A stretch of 7,842 nt of DNA from Melioribacteraceae bacterium. GTDB lineage: Bacteria > Bacteroidota > Ignavibacteria > Ignavibacteriales > Melioribacteraceae. Numbering within the stretch: position 1 is the first letter of the stretch; every line of letters starts with the position of its first letter. The notes beneath the pieces are model-generated. The model ran no database searches and was not told the DNA's origin. It was given only the letters and a program-made list of their open reading frames with translations. The translations under genes and the position numbers were made by a program. Below are positions 1 to 6,679 of this stretch, one piece after another. The stretch spans positions 1 to 7,842 of the forward strand of contig JAQICK010000274.1 in assembly GCA_027858595.1 (NCBI GenBank), written 5' to 3'.

Positions 1-303
1 CATAATTCGGATGAAGATTATGTTGAACTTGCTCTTTTAGAAAAGGGAGATATTTTTGGAGAATTAGCTTTGCTTGATAGCTCCCCTCGGTCTGCAGGAG
101 CTTTAGTTTCAAAGCCCACCAAAGCAATTGCAATTTTCAGAGAAGACTTAAATAAGTTACTAGAAACTCATCCAGAAATTGGTGGAAATATTATGATGCA
201 TCTTGCCATAATAACTGGGAAACGTTTGAAAGACACTACTGTTCAACTTATTCAAATGGAAAATGAATTGAATGAGTTAAAGAGGAAATTAAATGAGAAA
301 TAA
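1..303 (+). CDS. Cyclic-nucleotide-binding (CRP-like) domain protein, C-terminal part
   Basis: The reading frame is open from base 1, so the gene begins upstream and only its last 100 codons are present. The visible part carries the phosphate-binding cassette of the cNMP-binding fold: GDIFGELALL followed by SPRSAGA, where Glu and the Arg of PRSA are the residues that in CRP/PKA relatives hold the ribose and cyclic phosphate. This is followed by the usual C-helix (FREDLNKLLETHPEIGGNIM). After it come only about 40 residues, ending in a short heptad-like helix (QMENELNELKRKLNEK). No CRP-type helix-turn-helix follows, so it looks like a stand-alone sensor or the C-terminal module of a larger protein rather than a classical transcription factor. 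An internal TTG at 70 is inside the cassette and is not a real start. The stop overlaps the next gene by 11 bases, suggesting translational coupling. The ligand (cAMP, cGMP or none) cannot be told. Confidence 0.85.
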   Translation, partial: HNSDEDYVELALLEKGDIFGELALLDSSPRSAGALVSKPTKAIAIFREDLNKLLETHPEIGGNIMMHLAIITGKRLKDTTVQLIQMENELNELKRKLNEK

Positions 304-1555
304 TGAACGACTAAATAGGTCTCGCATTTTCTATTTTTCATTATTCGTCTTTTTTCTTATTGTATTTGGTTATTTATTAGTTGCTTTGCAAGACTTAGTT
401 CTTCCAGTATTAATGGGAACTTTAGCAGCATACATTTCACTACCAGGCATAAATTATTTGCGTCGCAAAGGCATTCCTAAAGCTTTTGCAATTATAATTT
501 TATTGGGTGCTTTTTCGTTTTTAGTTTTTGTCCTTGGGCAAAGAATCGTATCGGCACTGCCCTCCGATAAAGAAGAACTAGAATTAAGAATACAACTTCA
601 ATATAAATTGAATGAAAATTTTCTTGCATTTTTAGGCAAGGAAAATCTCTCAAGCAAAGGAAATATTATTGATGATTTGGTGGGCGATGAGCTAAACCAA
701 ATATTTAAAAGTGTAAACTCGTTTTTGGCTTTCGACAAAAATGAAGTAACCGAATTTCAAAACTACATTGATAACTCACTTATTTCTGAAAGAGTTCTGT
801 TTTTCTATAGCAACAATTTAAAGCATCCAATATTGCCCGCACCTGAAATTGAGGAAAAGAAAACAACTGATTCTGGAATGCTTCCTCTTGTTACAAGTGT
901 AAAGTCCACATCCAAAATTGCTATTTTCTTAAACGCAATTTCATCGTGGGTTATACTTCCTTTCGTTTTTATCTTTATACTTATTGACGAAGGAGAAATT
1001 AAAAACTTCTTTTTGGGTATAGTTCCTAACAGATATTTTGAAATGACATTTGCCGCTTTTTCAAATGTGGATAAAGCAATTGGAAACTATTTACGTGGCA
1101 CGTTGCTTCAATCATCGCTTGTTGGTTTAACAATTTTTCTGGGTCTTCTTTTTATTGGATTTAAAATACAAGCCGCAATTTTAATTGGAATTATTGCAGG
1201 CATCTCAAATGCAATTCCATTTTTGGGACCAATAATTGGGCTTGGAACTGGAGTGCTTTATGCTATGATTGTAGAAGGAATTGATCCAATACTTCCATTC
1301 ATGCCAGACAATCCTTTGGTTGGAGTTTTGATTGTTGTTTTAACTGCACAGTTTTTAGATAACGCAGTTTTTCAACCATTGGTCTTAGGAAAAGCTGTAA
1401 ATCTACATCCATTAGTTGTAGTTATTGGCGTTACCGGAGGATCAATAATAGCTGGCTTTTGGGGAATGTTACTGGCAATTCCTACAATTGTAATTTTCAA
1501 AGTAGTTATTTCAACTCTTTATAGACAAGCAAAAGAGTATTACATAATTTATTAA
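293..1555 (+). CDS. AI-2E family transporter (UPF0118/PerM-like membrane protein)
   Basis: A 420-residue polytopic membrane protein of the AI-2E exporter family (PF01594), whose members include TqsA and PerM and are linked to autoinducer-2 export or Na+/H+ antiport; the actual cargo here is unknown. Hydrophobic segments lie near residues 12-52 and 62-84. A polar stretch of about 120 residues (90-210) follows, as is typical of the family, then several more helices. The family hallmarks are in the C-terminal half: NAIPFLGPIIG, a QFLDNAVFQPLVLG segment, then LHPLVVV at about 371 and GGSIIAGFWGMLLAIP. The ATG at 293 is supported by AGAGGA six bases upstream, placed inside the end of the preceding cNMP-domain gene. 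The 11-base overlap suggests the two proteins are made together. The gene ends convergently, 19 bases from the end of the cytidylyltransferase gene. Family confidence is high, substrate unknown. Confidence 0.93.
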   Translation: MRNNERLNRSRIFYFSLFVFFLIVFGYLLVALQDLVLPVLMGTLAAYISLPGINYLRRKGIPKAFAIIILLGAFSFLVFVLGQRIVSALPSDKEELELRIQLQYKLNENFLAFLGKENLSSKGNIIDDLVGDELNQIFKSVNSFLAFDKNEVTEFQNYIDNSLISERVLFFYSNNLKHPILPAPEIEEKKTTDSGMLPLVTSVKSTSKIAIFLNAISSWVILPFVFIFILIDEGEIKNFFLGIVPNRYFEMTFAAFSNVDKAIGNYLRGTLLQSSLVGLTIFLGLLFIGFKIQAAILIGIIAGISNAIPFLGPIIGLGTGVLYAMIVEGIDPILPFMPDNPLVGVLIVVLTAQFLDNAVFQPLVLGKAVNLHPLVVVIGVTGGSIIAGFWGMLLAIPTIVIFKVVISTLYRQAKEYYIIY

Positions 1556-1574
1556 ACTAATAGTTTGATGATAT

Positions 1575-2306
1575 TTAACTCATATCTTTTGCAACTAATT
1601 CTGCAAGTTTGAAATCTTCTGCAGTATCAATTTCCATACATTTGTAATCTTCAACATCAACTGTAAATATCTTTGCTCCGCTATCCATTGCATCTTGAAA
1701 TGCTGCTTCGTAGAAAACATTAACTGCTTTTTCATCCAATATTTTTCTATCCAGTATAGTAAACAACCTTAGGACCAGAGCTTTTGAGAATTTTTCAATC
1801 CCTATTGATTCCCCTACTGCTTCTTGCGGATTTATAGTTTTACTAATTTTTTTTATGCTACCGTCTTCATTTAATAAACACTTAATTTCTTCTTCGCTTA
1901 ATTCTTCTGCTGAACGGAGTGCTAAACAATCAGCATAATCTGATGAAAGTAACCGCCCAATAATTCTGCTATCAAAAACAATATCACTATCCATAAGCAA
2001 CATTTCATAACCAAGTATATCACTCTTAGTCATCCACAAAGAGTAGATGTTATTTGTTGAATCATATTTTTCGTTATAGATAAATGTGAAATTAAGATTT
2101 GGATAATTTAGAGTGAGAAAATCTTCAATCATTTCTCTTAGAAAACCAGTAACAACAATTATTTCAGAAATATTGTTTTTCACAAGATTATCAATTGTTC
2201 TTTCAAGTATTGATTTATCTCCAACTTTAAGTAAACATTTTGGAGTATTATTTGTCAGTGGTCTTAATCGTGAAGCAACACCAGCAGCAAGTATAACAGC
2301 TTTCAT
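1575..2306 (-). CDS. LicC-like CTP:phospho-amino-alcohol cytidylyltransferase (nucleotidyltransferase family)
   Basis: A 243-residue sugar-nucleotidyltransferase-fold enzyme expected to join CTP to a phosphorylated small alcohol, releasing pyrophosphate. The N-terminal nucleotide loop is LAAGVASRLRPLT (Gly9, Arg13) followed by PKCLL (Lys23). The segment NEKYDSTNNIYSLW (about 78-91) is characteristic of LicC phosphocholine cytidylyltransferases and their relatives, including the aminoethylphosphonate enzyme PntC. MDSDIVF (Asp106, Asp108) is the metal site, and the C-terminal EIDTAEDF (225-232) supplies the second metal ligand. Length matches the single-domain family. ATG at 2306 has GAAGAGA four bases upstream. 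The gene is downstream on the same strand of the CDP-alcohol phosphotransferase, separated by 70 bases holding a hairpin, which supports CDP-alcohol synthesis. The substrate could be phosphoethanolamine, phosphocholine or another amino-alcohol phosphate; no choline kinase (LicA) is visible, which makes ethanolamine-type substrates somewhat more likely. Confidence 0.88.
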   Translation of the reverse strand: MKAVILAAGVASRLRPLTNNTPKCLLKVGDKSILERTIDNLVKNNISEIIVVTGFLREMIEDFLTLNYPNLNFTFIYNEKYDSTNNIYSLWMTKSDILGYEMLLMDSDIVFDSRIIGRLLSSDYADCLALRSAEELSEEEIKCLLNEDGSIKKISKTINPQEAVGESIGIEKFSKALVLRLFTILDRKILDEKAVNVFYEAAFQDAMDSGAKIFTVDVEDYKCMEIDTAEDFKLAELVAKDMS

Positions 2307-2343
2307 TAAATCTCTTCTTTTTTATTTGTTTTATTTTTTTGTT

Positions 2344-2364
2344 GAGGATGGCATCCGCATCCTC
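2344..2364. repeat. GC-rich inverted repeat between two cassette genes
   Basis: A perfect 7-bp inverted repeat, GAGGATG (2344-2350) and CATCCTC (2358-2364), with a 7-base loop that itself carries a tandem GCATCC repeat (2351-2362). It stands out as GC-rich in an AT-rich gap. It starts 13 bases past the stop of the CDP-alcohol phosphotransferase on the minus strand and lies before the cytidylyltransferase. On the minus strand it is followed by an A-rich tract rather than T, and on the plus strand no T-run follows, so it does not fit an intrinsic terminator in either direction. It could be an mRNA processing or stabilising hairpin, or one copy of a dispersed REP-like element. Confidence 0.55.
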
Positions 2365-2376
2365 TACTAATATTAT

Positions 2377-3261
2377 TTAACCAACTGAACTTTCTAATTT
2401 TATTTTTTTATTAATTTGAATTTGCACTATAAACAGAATAAGTGCATAAACATTACCGACTGTAACCATAGTCCACATAAATAAATCTAATCTATTAAAG
2501 AACGAAGCAACTATAATTAGCGTTAATTCAGTAGTTGGTCCAAGGTAAGTCCAGAGATGTAAAATTCTTTTATTCTTCTTTAAATAATCATCCCTTTCAT
2601 ATTTTATTATGTTGGAAGAATCTTTACCAGCAGAGGCTTTTAGTTGAGCAGATGAATATTTAAGGTAAATCCAGACAACAAATTTTTGGAAATATTTACC
2701 TTTGGATATTTTTAGCTTTGCCCATTCAGCTTCAAACTCTTTTAAGTTTTCACCAAGAGTGGCATCACGGTTAAAAGCATAATCCATAAATTTATTTCTG
2801 TAAAAATCTAAGGTTACTGCATGAATTATATTGCTTGCACCAGCAAGAATTAGCAAAACCCAATAGAATAGAGGGTCATCGGAGTTACTTGCAAAGCCAA
2901 AACCAATTCCAAGATAGACTGTTACCGTAACAAAATAATCTGCAATGCCGTCTAAGATTCTGCCAAAGAATGTTCCATTCTTTTTCAATCGTGCAATCAT
3001 TCCATCACTGCAATCAAGAACATCGTATGTTATTAGTAGAACTGCCCCAATTGAAATTGCATAATGAGTATTAAAAAAATAAAATCCTCCACCTATCATT
3101 CCAACTATTAAAGCAATAGATGTAATTTGATTAGGCGTTAGATTGGTTTTATAAACAGCCTTAACAAATAAAAATGCAAGAGGGCGGTAAAAAATTAAAT
3201 CCAAAAGTTCTTCAACCTCAACCAATTTTAATGAAGATTTATATTCTTTGAACCAACTCAT
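2377..3261 (-). CDS. CDP-alcohol phosphotransferase (CDP-OH-P transferase family membrane enzyme)
   Basis: A 294-residue integral membrane enzyme that transfers a phospho-alcohol head group from a CDP-alcohol to a second alcohol, usually a lipid. The family motif is complete: Asp83-x2-Asp86-Gly87-x2-Ala90-Arg91-x8-Gly100-x3-Asp104-x3-Asp108, read in DVLDCSDGMIARL and GRILDGIADYF. Before it is the common entry segment RPLAFLF..TNLTPNQIT (26-47), and the motif is flanked by hydrophobic helices. A polar stretch at about 165-225 separates these from two C-terminal helices that include YLGPTTELTL. The ATG overlaps the stop of the upstream PLP-enzyme gene as ATGA, with no strong Shine-Dalgarno sequence, so translational coupling is likely. 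With a LicC-like cytidylyltransferase just downstream, the natural donor is that enzyme's CDP product rather than CDP-diacylglycerol, in the manner of eukaryotic choline/ethanolamine phosphotransferases. The acceptor (diacylglycerol, another lipid alcohol or inositol phosphate) is not determined. Confidence 0.9.
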   Translation of the reverse strand: MSWFKEYKSSLKLVEVEELLDLIFYRPLAFLFVKAVYKTNLTPNQITSIALIVGMIGGGFYFFNTHYAISIGAVLLITYDVLDCSDGMIARLKKNGTFFGRILDGIADYFVTVTVYLGIGFGFASNSDDPLFYWVLLILAGASNIIHAVTLDFYRNKFMDYAFNRDATLGENLKEFEAEWAKLKISKGKYFQKFVVWIYLKYSSAQLKASAGKDSSNIIKYERDDYLKKNKRILHLWTYLGPTTELTLIIVASFFNRLDLFMWTMVTVGNVYALILFIVQIQINKKIKLESSVG

Positions 3262-4298
3262 TGAGTATAAGACTTATAAAATTCTGTTATTGCTTCAATT
3301 ACTTTTCTGTTCTGTTCTTGAGTTCCAATTGTGATTCGCATGTGCGAGTTGACAATTTCTTCATCCATAAATTTAATTATTAGTCCTTTCTCAACAAGAA
3401 ATTCTTTTAGCGGACTCATTAAATCTTTTTCTATTTTCACCAAAACAAAATTTGCATCGGACTTATAAACTTTTACATTTTCAATCTTATTTAGCTCAGT
3501 AAAATAAAGATCTCTATCATTTCTCATTTTTTCTGCGATATCATTATAGTAATCCACAGATTTCATTGCTGCAAGTGCAATTTTTTCTGAAATTCTATTG
3601 TATCCTAAATATCGATTTGAAAGTTTTTTCATTCGTTTTATTTTGGAGCCAACTAAAGCATAACCAACTCTTATTCCCGCAAGTGCATAAAGTTTAGAAA
3701 ATGTTCTTATGATAATTAGGTTAGGATATTTATTTACAAGCTCAGTAGCCCTTTCGTTATTACTACTAAACCAATATGCTTCATCAAGAACTACAAAAGA
3801 GTTGCCCAATCTATCCAATAGATAAATTAACTCATCATGTGAAATTGAATTACCAGTTGGATTGTTTGGAGATGCTATGAATACAACATCTGGTTTTTCA
3901 TTTTTGTAAATTTCTAAAAGTTTTTCAATGTCGTATTCATAAGAATCCTTACCTTCAACCAGTGGGTATTCACAGCTCTTTCCTTTAACTTCATTTGCAA
4001 TTTCTTTATAATACCACCATGAATGGTCAGGGATAAGAAGTTTACTTTTCTTTTTTTTCTTTAAGTAGGTTTGAATAACTTGCTTTAATAAATCCTCAGC
4101 ACCATACCCGAGAAGAACTCTGTCTTCTGAAATTTTAAATTCCTCAGCGAGTCTTTGGGATAAATCACTTTTGTATCCTGATTTATATGCGTTTGAGTAA
4201 ATACTAAAAACATCTGAAGTAACCGTCGTTACAGCTTCAAGGCACTCTGGAGAAGGTCCATAATTATTTTCATTTCGATCAAGATAAATTTTTTCCAC
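3258..4298 (-). CDS. HisC/CobD-like PLP-dependent enzyme (aminotransferase class I/II fold)
   Basis: A 346-residue fold-type I PLP enzyme resembling histidinol-phosphate aminotransferase (HisC) and L-threonine-O-3-phosphate decarboxylase (CobD). Visible features in order: substrate loop LDRNENNYGPSP (6-17), SPNNPTG (143-149), Asp172 and Tyr175 in VLDEAYWF, the PLP lysine Lys202 in RTFSKLYALAGIRVGYA with Arg210 as phosphate ligand, and Arg321 in MRITIGT, which binds the substrate carboxylate. Length is normal. The start is GTG at 4298, chosen because AAAGGG lies six to seven bases upstream. No other histidine genes are present, and the stop overlaps the start of a CDP-alcohol phosphotransferase. 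The context therefore argues for a role in head-group synthesis, for example decarboxylation of O-phosphoserine to phosphoethanolamine as reported for a HisC-like Campylobacter capsule enzyme. Sequence motifs alone do not separate aminotransferase from decarboxylase, so HisC remains possible. Confidence 0.88.
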   Translation of the reverse strand: MEKIYLDRNENNYGPSPECLEAVTTVTSDVFSIYSNAYKSGYKSDLSQRLAEEFKISEDRVLLGYGAEDLLKQVIQTYLKKKKKSKLLIPDHSWWYYKEIANEVKGKSCEYPLVEGKDSYEYDIEKLLEIYKNEKPDVVFIASPNNPTGNSISHDELIYLLDRLGNSFVVLDEAYWFSSNNERATELVNKYPNLIIIRTFSKLYALAGIRVGYALVGSKIKRMKKLSNRYLGYNRISEKIALAAMKSVDYYNDIAEKMRNDRDLYFTELNKIENVKVYKSDANFVLVKIEKDLMSPLKEFLVEKGLIIKFMDEEIVNSHMRITIGTQEQNRKVIEAITEFYKSYTQ

Positions 4299-4347
4299 AA
4301 TAAACCCTTTTGTTAAATTTTTTGTTTTTTCAATTGGTAAAAATAGG

Positions 4348-4371
4348 AAATTATTATGTTACAAATAATTT
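4348..4371. repeat. AT-only interrupted palindrome upstream of the PLP-enzyme gene
   Basis: AAATTATT (4348-4355) and AATAATTT (4364-4371) are perfect 8-base inverted arms. Their 8-base spacer contains TGT-T-ACA, which continues the symmetry after a one-base offset. The element lies in the 80-base gap between the LysE-like gene's stop and the GTG start of the PLP-enzyme gene, about 50-73 bases before that start. It could be an operator for the cassette, or a weak terminator of the LysE-like gene (a TATTTTT run follows on the minus strand). In such AT-rich DNA, chance is a real alternative. Confidence 0.3.
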
Positions 4372-4378
4372 AATATCA

Positions 4379-5194
4379 CTAACTAAATTGCACTATTAGC
4401 ATATTAGTTGACGTCCAAAGAAGATATAAGCTTATTCCAAATAGTACGAAGCTTAGACCCCGAATAATAACTTGCATGTATAAAAGTTTTATTTTTGTCC
4501 GGTATTTAATTAGAAGCTTTGCTAAAATATAGAGCCACAAAAAACCACCAGTCCCTAACGAGGCAGCATATACTAGACTTAACAATAGTGAGTAAGATGA
4601 GGACTCAACATTCTGGGTAGGCTTTGGAGTATCGATAAATGTTGAATCAATTCTTTCAAAGGTTTCACCAGTAAGTTCTTGAATTGACACAACATTTTCT
4701 TGAACTAACATTTCCAAGCCTCCAGTATTTAATCCTACAGAAGACGCAAATGAGAGGACAATAAAAGATGATGTTAAAACCCCAAAAAATAGAGAGGGAT
4801 TTGTTAAATTAATTATTAGCCCTGCTCGCAATCCGCCTTTGTTCTCCTCAATACTGCTATTAATTTTGTTCCCCGATTCTTCAATACTTTCTAATTCCAG
4901 TTTACTTGAAAATACTTTAGTTCCAACAAAAAAAAGAAATATGGAGCCAACGCCTAAAAGATATGGAATGAAATTGCTGTAAGAAGAAAAGAACAAAGTC
5001 ATTCCGTAAACTGCAACAAGCACGTATAGAAATTCGATAATGGACGCTCCAATTGCAGTCCGGACGCAAAACCGCAGCTTACCCTTTAGTGCATTGGAGG
5101 TTATAAGAATACTAATTGGTCCTGCAATTGGCATTGCAAAAAGAAATCCGGCAATAAGGCCAACGAGTAAAACCGTAATTATATTTTCGAGCAT
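4379..5194 (-). CDS. LysE-like family permease
   Basis: A 271-residue polytopic membrane protein resembling LysE/RhtB amino-acid and metabolite exporters (PF01810). The N-terminal helix with GFLFAMPIAGPISILIT (16-32) matches the family's G-x-x-x-A-x-P-G-P start, with Pro22, Gly25 and Pro26. It is followed by helices at about 46-69 and 75-95. After a charged linker (about 98-122) comes the second family landmark NLTNPSLFFG (129-138). Helices follow at about 138-155, 203-225 and 240-268. It is longer than usual for LysE (roughly 190-230 residues) because of the linker and a polar loop of some 45 residues at about 156-202. ATG at 5194 lacks a strong Shine-Dalgarno sequence. It lies 80 bases upstream of the PLP-enzyme gene on the same strand, so co-transcription is possible. 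The cargo is unknown; export of an amino acid or head-group precursor is only a guess. Confidence 0.78.
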   Translation of the reverse strand: MLENIITVLLVGLIAGFLFAMPIAGPISILITSNALKGKLRFCVRTAIGASIIEFLYVLVAVYGMTLFFSSYSNFIPYLLGVGSIFLFFVGTKVFSSKLELESIEESGNKINSSIEENKGGLRAGLIINLTNPSLFFGVLTSSFIVLSFASSVGLNTGGLEMLVQENVVSIQELTGETFERIDSTFIDTPKPTQNVESSSYSLLLSLVYAASLGTGGFLWLYILAKLLIKYRTKIKLLYMQVIIRGLSFVLFGISLYLLWTSTNMLIVQFS

Positions 5195-5388
5195 ATTATA
5201 TTGTTATTCATAATTTTCAAAATCTTGATATGCAAAAATTTTACTTTTATATATTAAGTTTTTTGATGAAAGATACTGAACATATTATTAGCTTGAAGTA
5301 GTTAAAAAAATTTAAATGCATATGTAAATACAAATATATTGCATCTATATTCCAAATCAAATTTTCAATAAACATAAGAGCCGTTAGT
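5195..5388. promoter_or_regulatory. Divergent intergenic region between LysE-like gene and beta-barrel pseudogene
   Basis: These 194 very AT-rich bases separate two divergent genes and must hold, or once have held, promoters in both directions. No sigma-70 or Bacteroidota-type (TTTG / TAnnTTTG) pair with good spacing stands out. A loose inverted repeat built on ATGCATAT and ATATTGCAT (about 5316-5345) is the only symmetry I noticed. AAGAG at 5376-5380 can serve as ribosome binding site for the ATG at 5389. No convincing small gene lies here. Confidence 0.35.
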
Positions 5389-6062
5389 ATGATTTTTGTA
5401 AAATTATTAAAAAGAATATATACTCTTTTACTTTTATTATTAAGTTCACAAATTACTTCGCAGGAGACCATTATTCCCTTTGCACAAGGTGGATGGGTAG
5501 TGGTTTAAGTGGAAATGTTAGTTGGGATGATTATAGTAGTTCTAGCAATGGCTATACGGCAAAAACCGATGGATTTGGTTTTTCTTTTAGCTCACGCAAT
5601 GGACGTTTTGTTACAAATAATCTTTCTGTCGGATTTGATGCTCAGTGGAATGAAAGCGAGACAGAAACTAATTATGGTTCCCTAGATCAATATAATGAAA
5701 ATAAAAGGCTCGGTTTTATAGGTTTGTGGTCACGTTATTATTTCCCTTTTATAAGAACAGGTTGGGCAATTTTCCCAGAATTTTCAATTGGTTATGCTAG
5801 CTACAATTCTATATTTGATTAAGGCCACAGCATTGAGCCACATGTTTTTACACTTGGTCGAAACATATCTGCCGATGGTCTTGCATACAACATTGGATTT
5901 GGAACAACAATGTTTGTATCAAATAATGTTGATTTTGAGATTACTGGACACTACCAGGGAGGAAAATTAAGTGGGGATTCCGAGTATGGTGAAGATTATT
6001 ATTATGAAATTGAATTATCAAACATCGATGTTTTATTTGGGATTATGATTTATTTGAAATAG
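5389..6062 (+). pseudogene. Outer-membrane beta-barrel protein, disrupted by a frameshift and a nonsense codon
   Basis: From ATG 5389 a 39-codon frame encodes a textbook Sec signal peptide: KLLKR, then six leucines, then a SSQITSQ cleavage region, and a mature start ETIIPFAQGGW. It stops at 5506-5508. The protein plainly continues one frame over, from about 5493, as alternating polar/aromatic strands (SGLSGNVSWDDYSSSSNGY, then WSRYYFPF and FPEFSIGYASY). Adding one G to the GGG run at 5495-5497 would join the two as GGWGSGLSGNVSW. The second frame meets TAA at 5820-5822 (D-stop-G) but continues in the same frame from GHSIEPHVF to a terminal strand FGIMIYLK and TAG at 6060-6062. Repaired, the protein would be about 224 residues, normal for a small outer-membrane barrel of Bacteroidota style. 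AAGAG eight bases before the ATG supports the start. Two lesions favour true decay, although either could be a sequencing error. Specific function unknown. Confidence 0.82.
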
Positions 6063-6089
6063 GAACAAATTTATTATTTTATCTATAAT

Positions 6090-6587
6090 CTAAAAGTCAT
6101 ATTTTTTTGGGTATTCAAAACTAATTAGTTTCCCATCATCCGATTCAACGTCTTTCCAGGAATTAACATTGAGCTCTATTTCTACAACTGCACAGGTGGG
6201 CATGTTATCAATATATTTATCACCTAATAAATTAGCTAGTACTGTGAATCCTGGATTGTGTCCAAAGATAAGAGCTACTTCGTGTTTATCATCAATTTTA
6301 TTTATTATATTCAGTAAATTTTGTGTTGTTGCTTCGTAGATTATAGAATCTAGAACTATATTTTCGATTGGATATTCCAAAATTTCCGAAAATATTTTAG
6401 ATGTTTTGAAAGCACGCCTTGCTGTGCTGGATATTACAATATCTGGTTTGATTTTTTTAGATTTTAAAACATCTCCAATAGTAGGAGCATCTCTTCTACC
6501 TCTATCGCTCAGAGGTCTATCGTGATCAGAAAGGTTCTGGTCTTCCCAACTTGACTTGGCATGACGAATAAGATAAAGATGTTTCAT
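6090..6587 (-). CDS. sixA: SixA-type histidine phosphatase
   Basis: A 165-residue single-domain histidine phosphatase of the SixA branch. In E. coli SixA removes phosphate from histidine of phosphotransfer proteins; related small phosphatases act on other phosphometabolites. The catalytic tetrad is in place: Arg8 and nucleophile His9 in YLIRHAKSSW, Arg57 in SSTARRAFKT, and His110 in FGHNPGF, with Glu85 in IYEA as the likely proton donor. DHDRPLSDRGRRDA (21-34) is the typical SixA segment that follows the first motif. Length matches the family (about 160 residues). AGAG lies about nine bases upstream of the ATG at 6587. It is convergent with the beta-barrel pseudogene and divergent from the Nudix hydrolase gene. 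No signal peptide, so cytoplasmic. The phosphatase call is strong; the substrate is unknown, and the symbol reflects the family rather than proven function. Confidence 0.92.
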   Translation of the reverse strand: MKHLYLIRHAKSSWEDQNLSDHDRPLSDRGRRDAPTIGDVLKSKKIKPDIVISSTARRAFKTSKIFSEILEYPIENIVLDSIIYEATTQNLLNIINKIDDKHEVALIFGHNPGFTVLANLLGDKYIDNMPTCAVVEIELNVNSWKDVESDDGKLISFEYPKKYDF

Positions 6588-6679
6588 GTTTTTTACTCTG
6601 TTATTAAAAAATAAAGTATTTTTATTTTCAAAATATAGGTAATAATTTTACTTTTCTCATTTTAATAATATTGTGAACT
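6588..6679. promoter_or_regulatory. Divergent intergenic region between sixA-like and Nudix genes
   Basis: Ninety-two AT-rich bases separate the two divergent starts, so both promoters should be here. TAATTTTA near 6643-6650 resembles the Bacteroidota minus-7 box (TAnnTTTG) on the plus strand, but no minus-33 TTTG is suitably spaced. No inverted repeat stands out. Inferred from gene arrangement rather than from clear motifs. Confidence 0.35.

Noticed and set aside
1554..1566. AAACTA-A-TAGTTT palindrome between the convergent AI-2E and cytidylyltransferase genes, as a bidirectional terminator
   Set aside because: The usable stem is only four or five A/T-rich pairs and no T-run follows in either direction.
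2113..2370. Plus-strand open frame of 85 codons
   Set aside because: It lies antisense to the 5' end of the cytidylyltransferase gene, whose motifs are clear, and its product shows no recognisable domain.
3258..4298. Straight annotation as histidine-biosynthesis HisC
   Set aside because: Motifs fit HisC, but no other his gene is near and the gene is start-stop coupled to a CDP-alcohol phosphotransferase, so a head-group role is preferred while HisC stays an alternative.
5188..5210. TATAAT just before the LysE-like ATG on the minus strand as a minus-10 promoter box
   Set aside because: It would place the transcription start inside the coding sequence and no minus-35 partner is seen; AT-rich chance match.
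5247..5471. Minus-strand open frame of 74 codons in the LysE/barrel intergenic region
   Set aside because: It overlaps the signal-peptide part of the barrel pseudogene, has a low-complexity hydrophobic product from AT-rich DNA and no good ribosome binding site.
5772..5840. Programmed recoding at the in-frame TAA of the barrel gene
   Set aside because: No hairpin or slippery sequence is evident around 5820, and the separate upstream frameshift makes ordinary gene decay or sequencing error more likely.
5788..5970. Plus-strand 60-codon frame as the continuation of the barrel gene
   Set aside because: The real continuation is in the original frame right after the TAA at 5820-5822, reading beta-strand-like sequence to 6062; this frame gives no barrel-like pattern.
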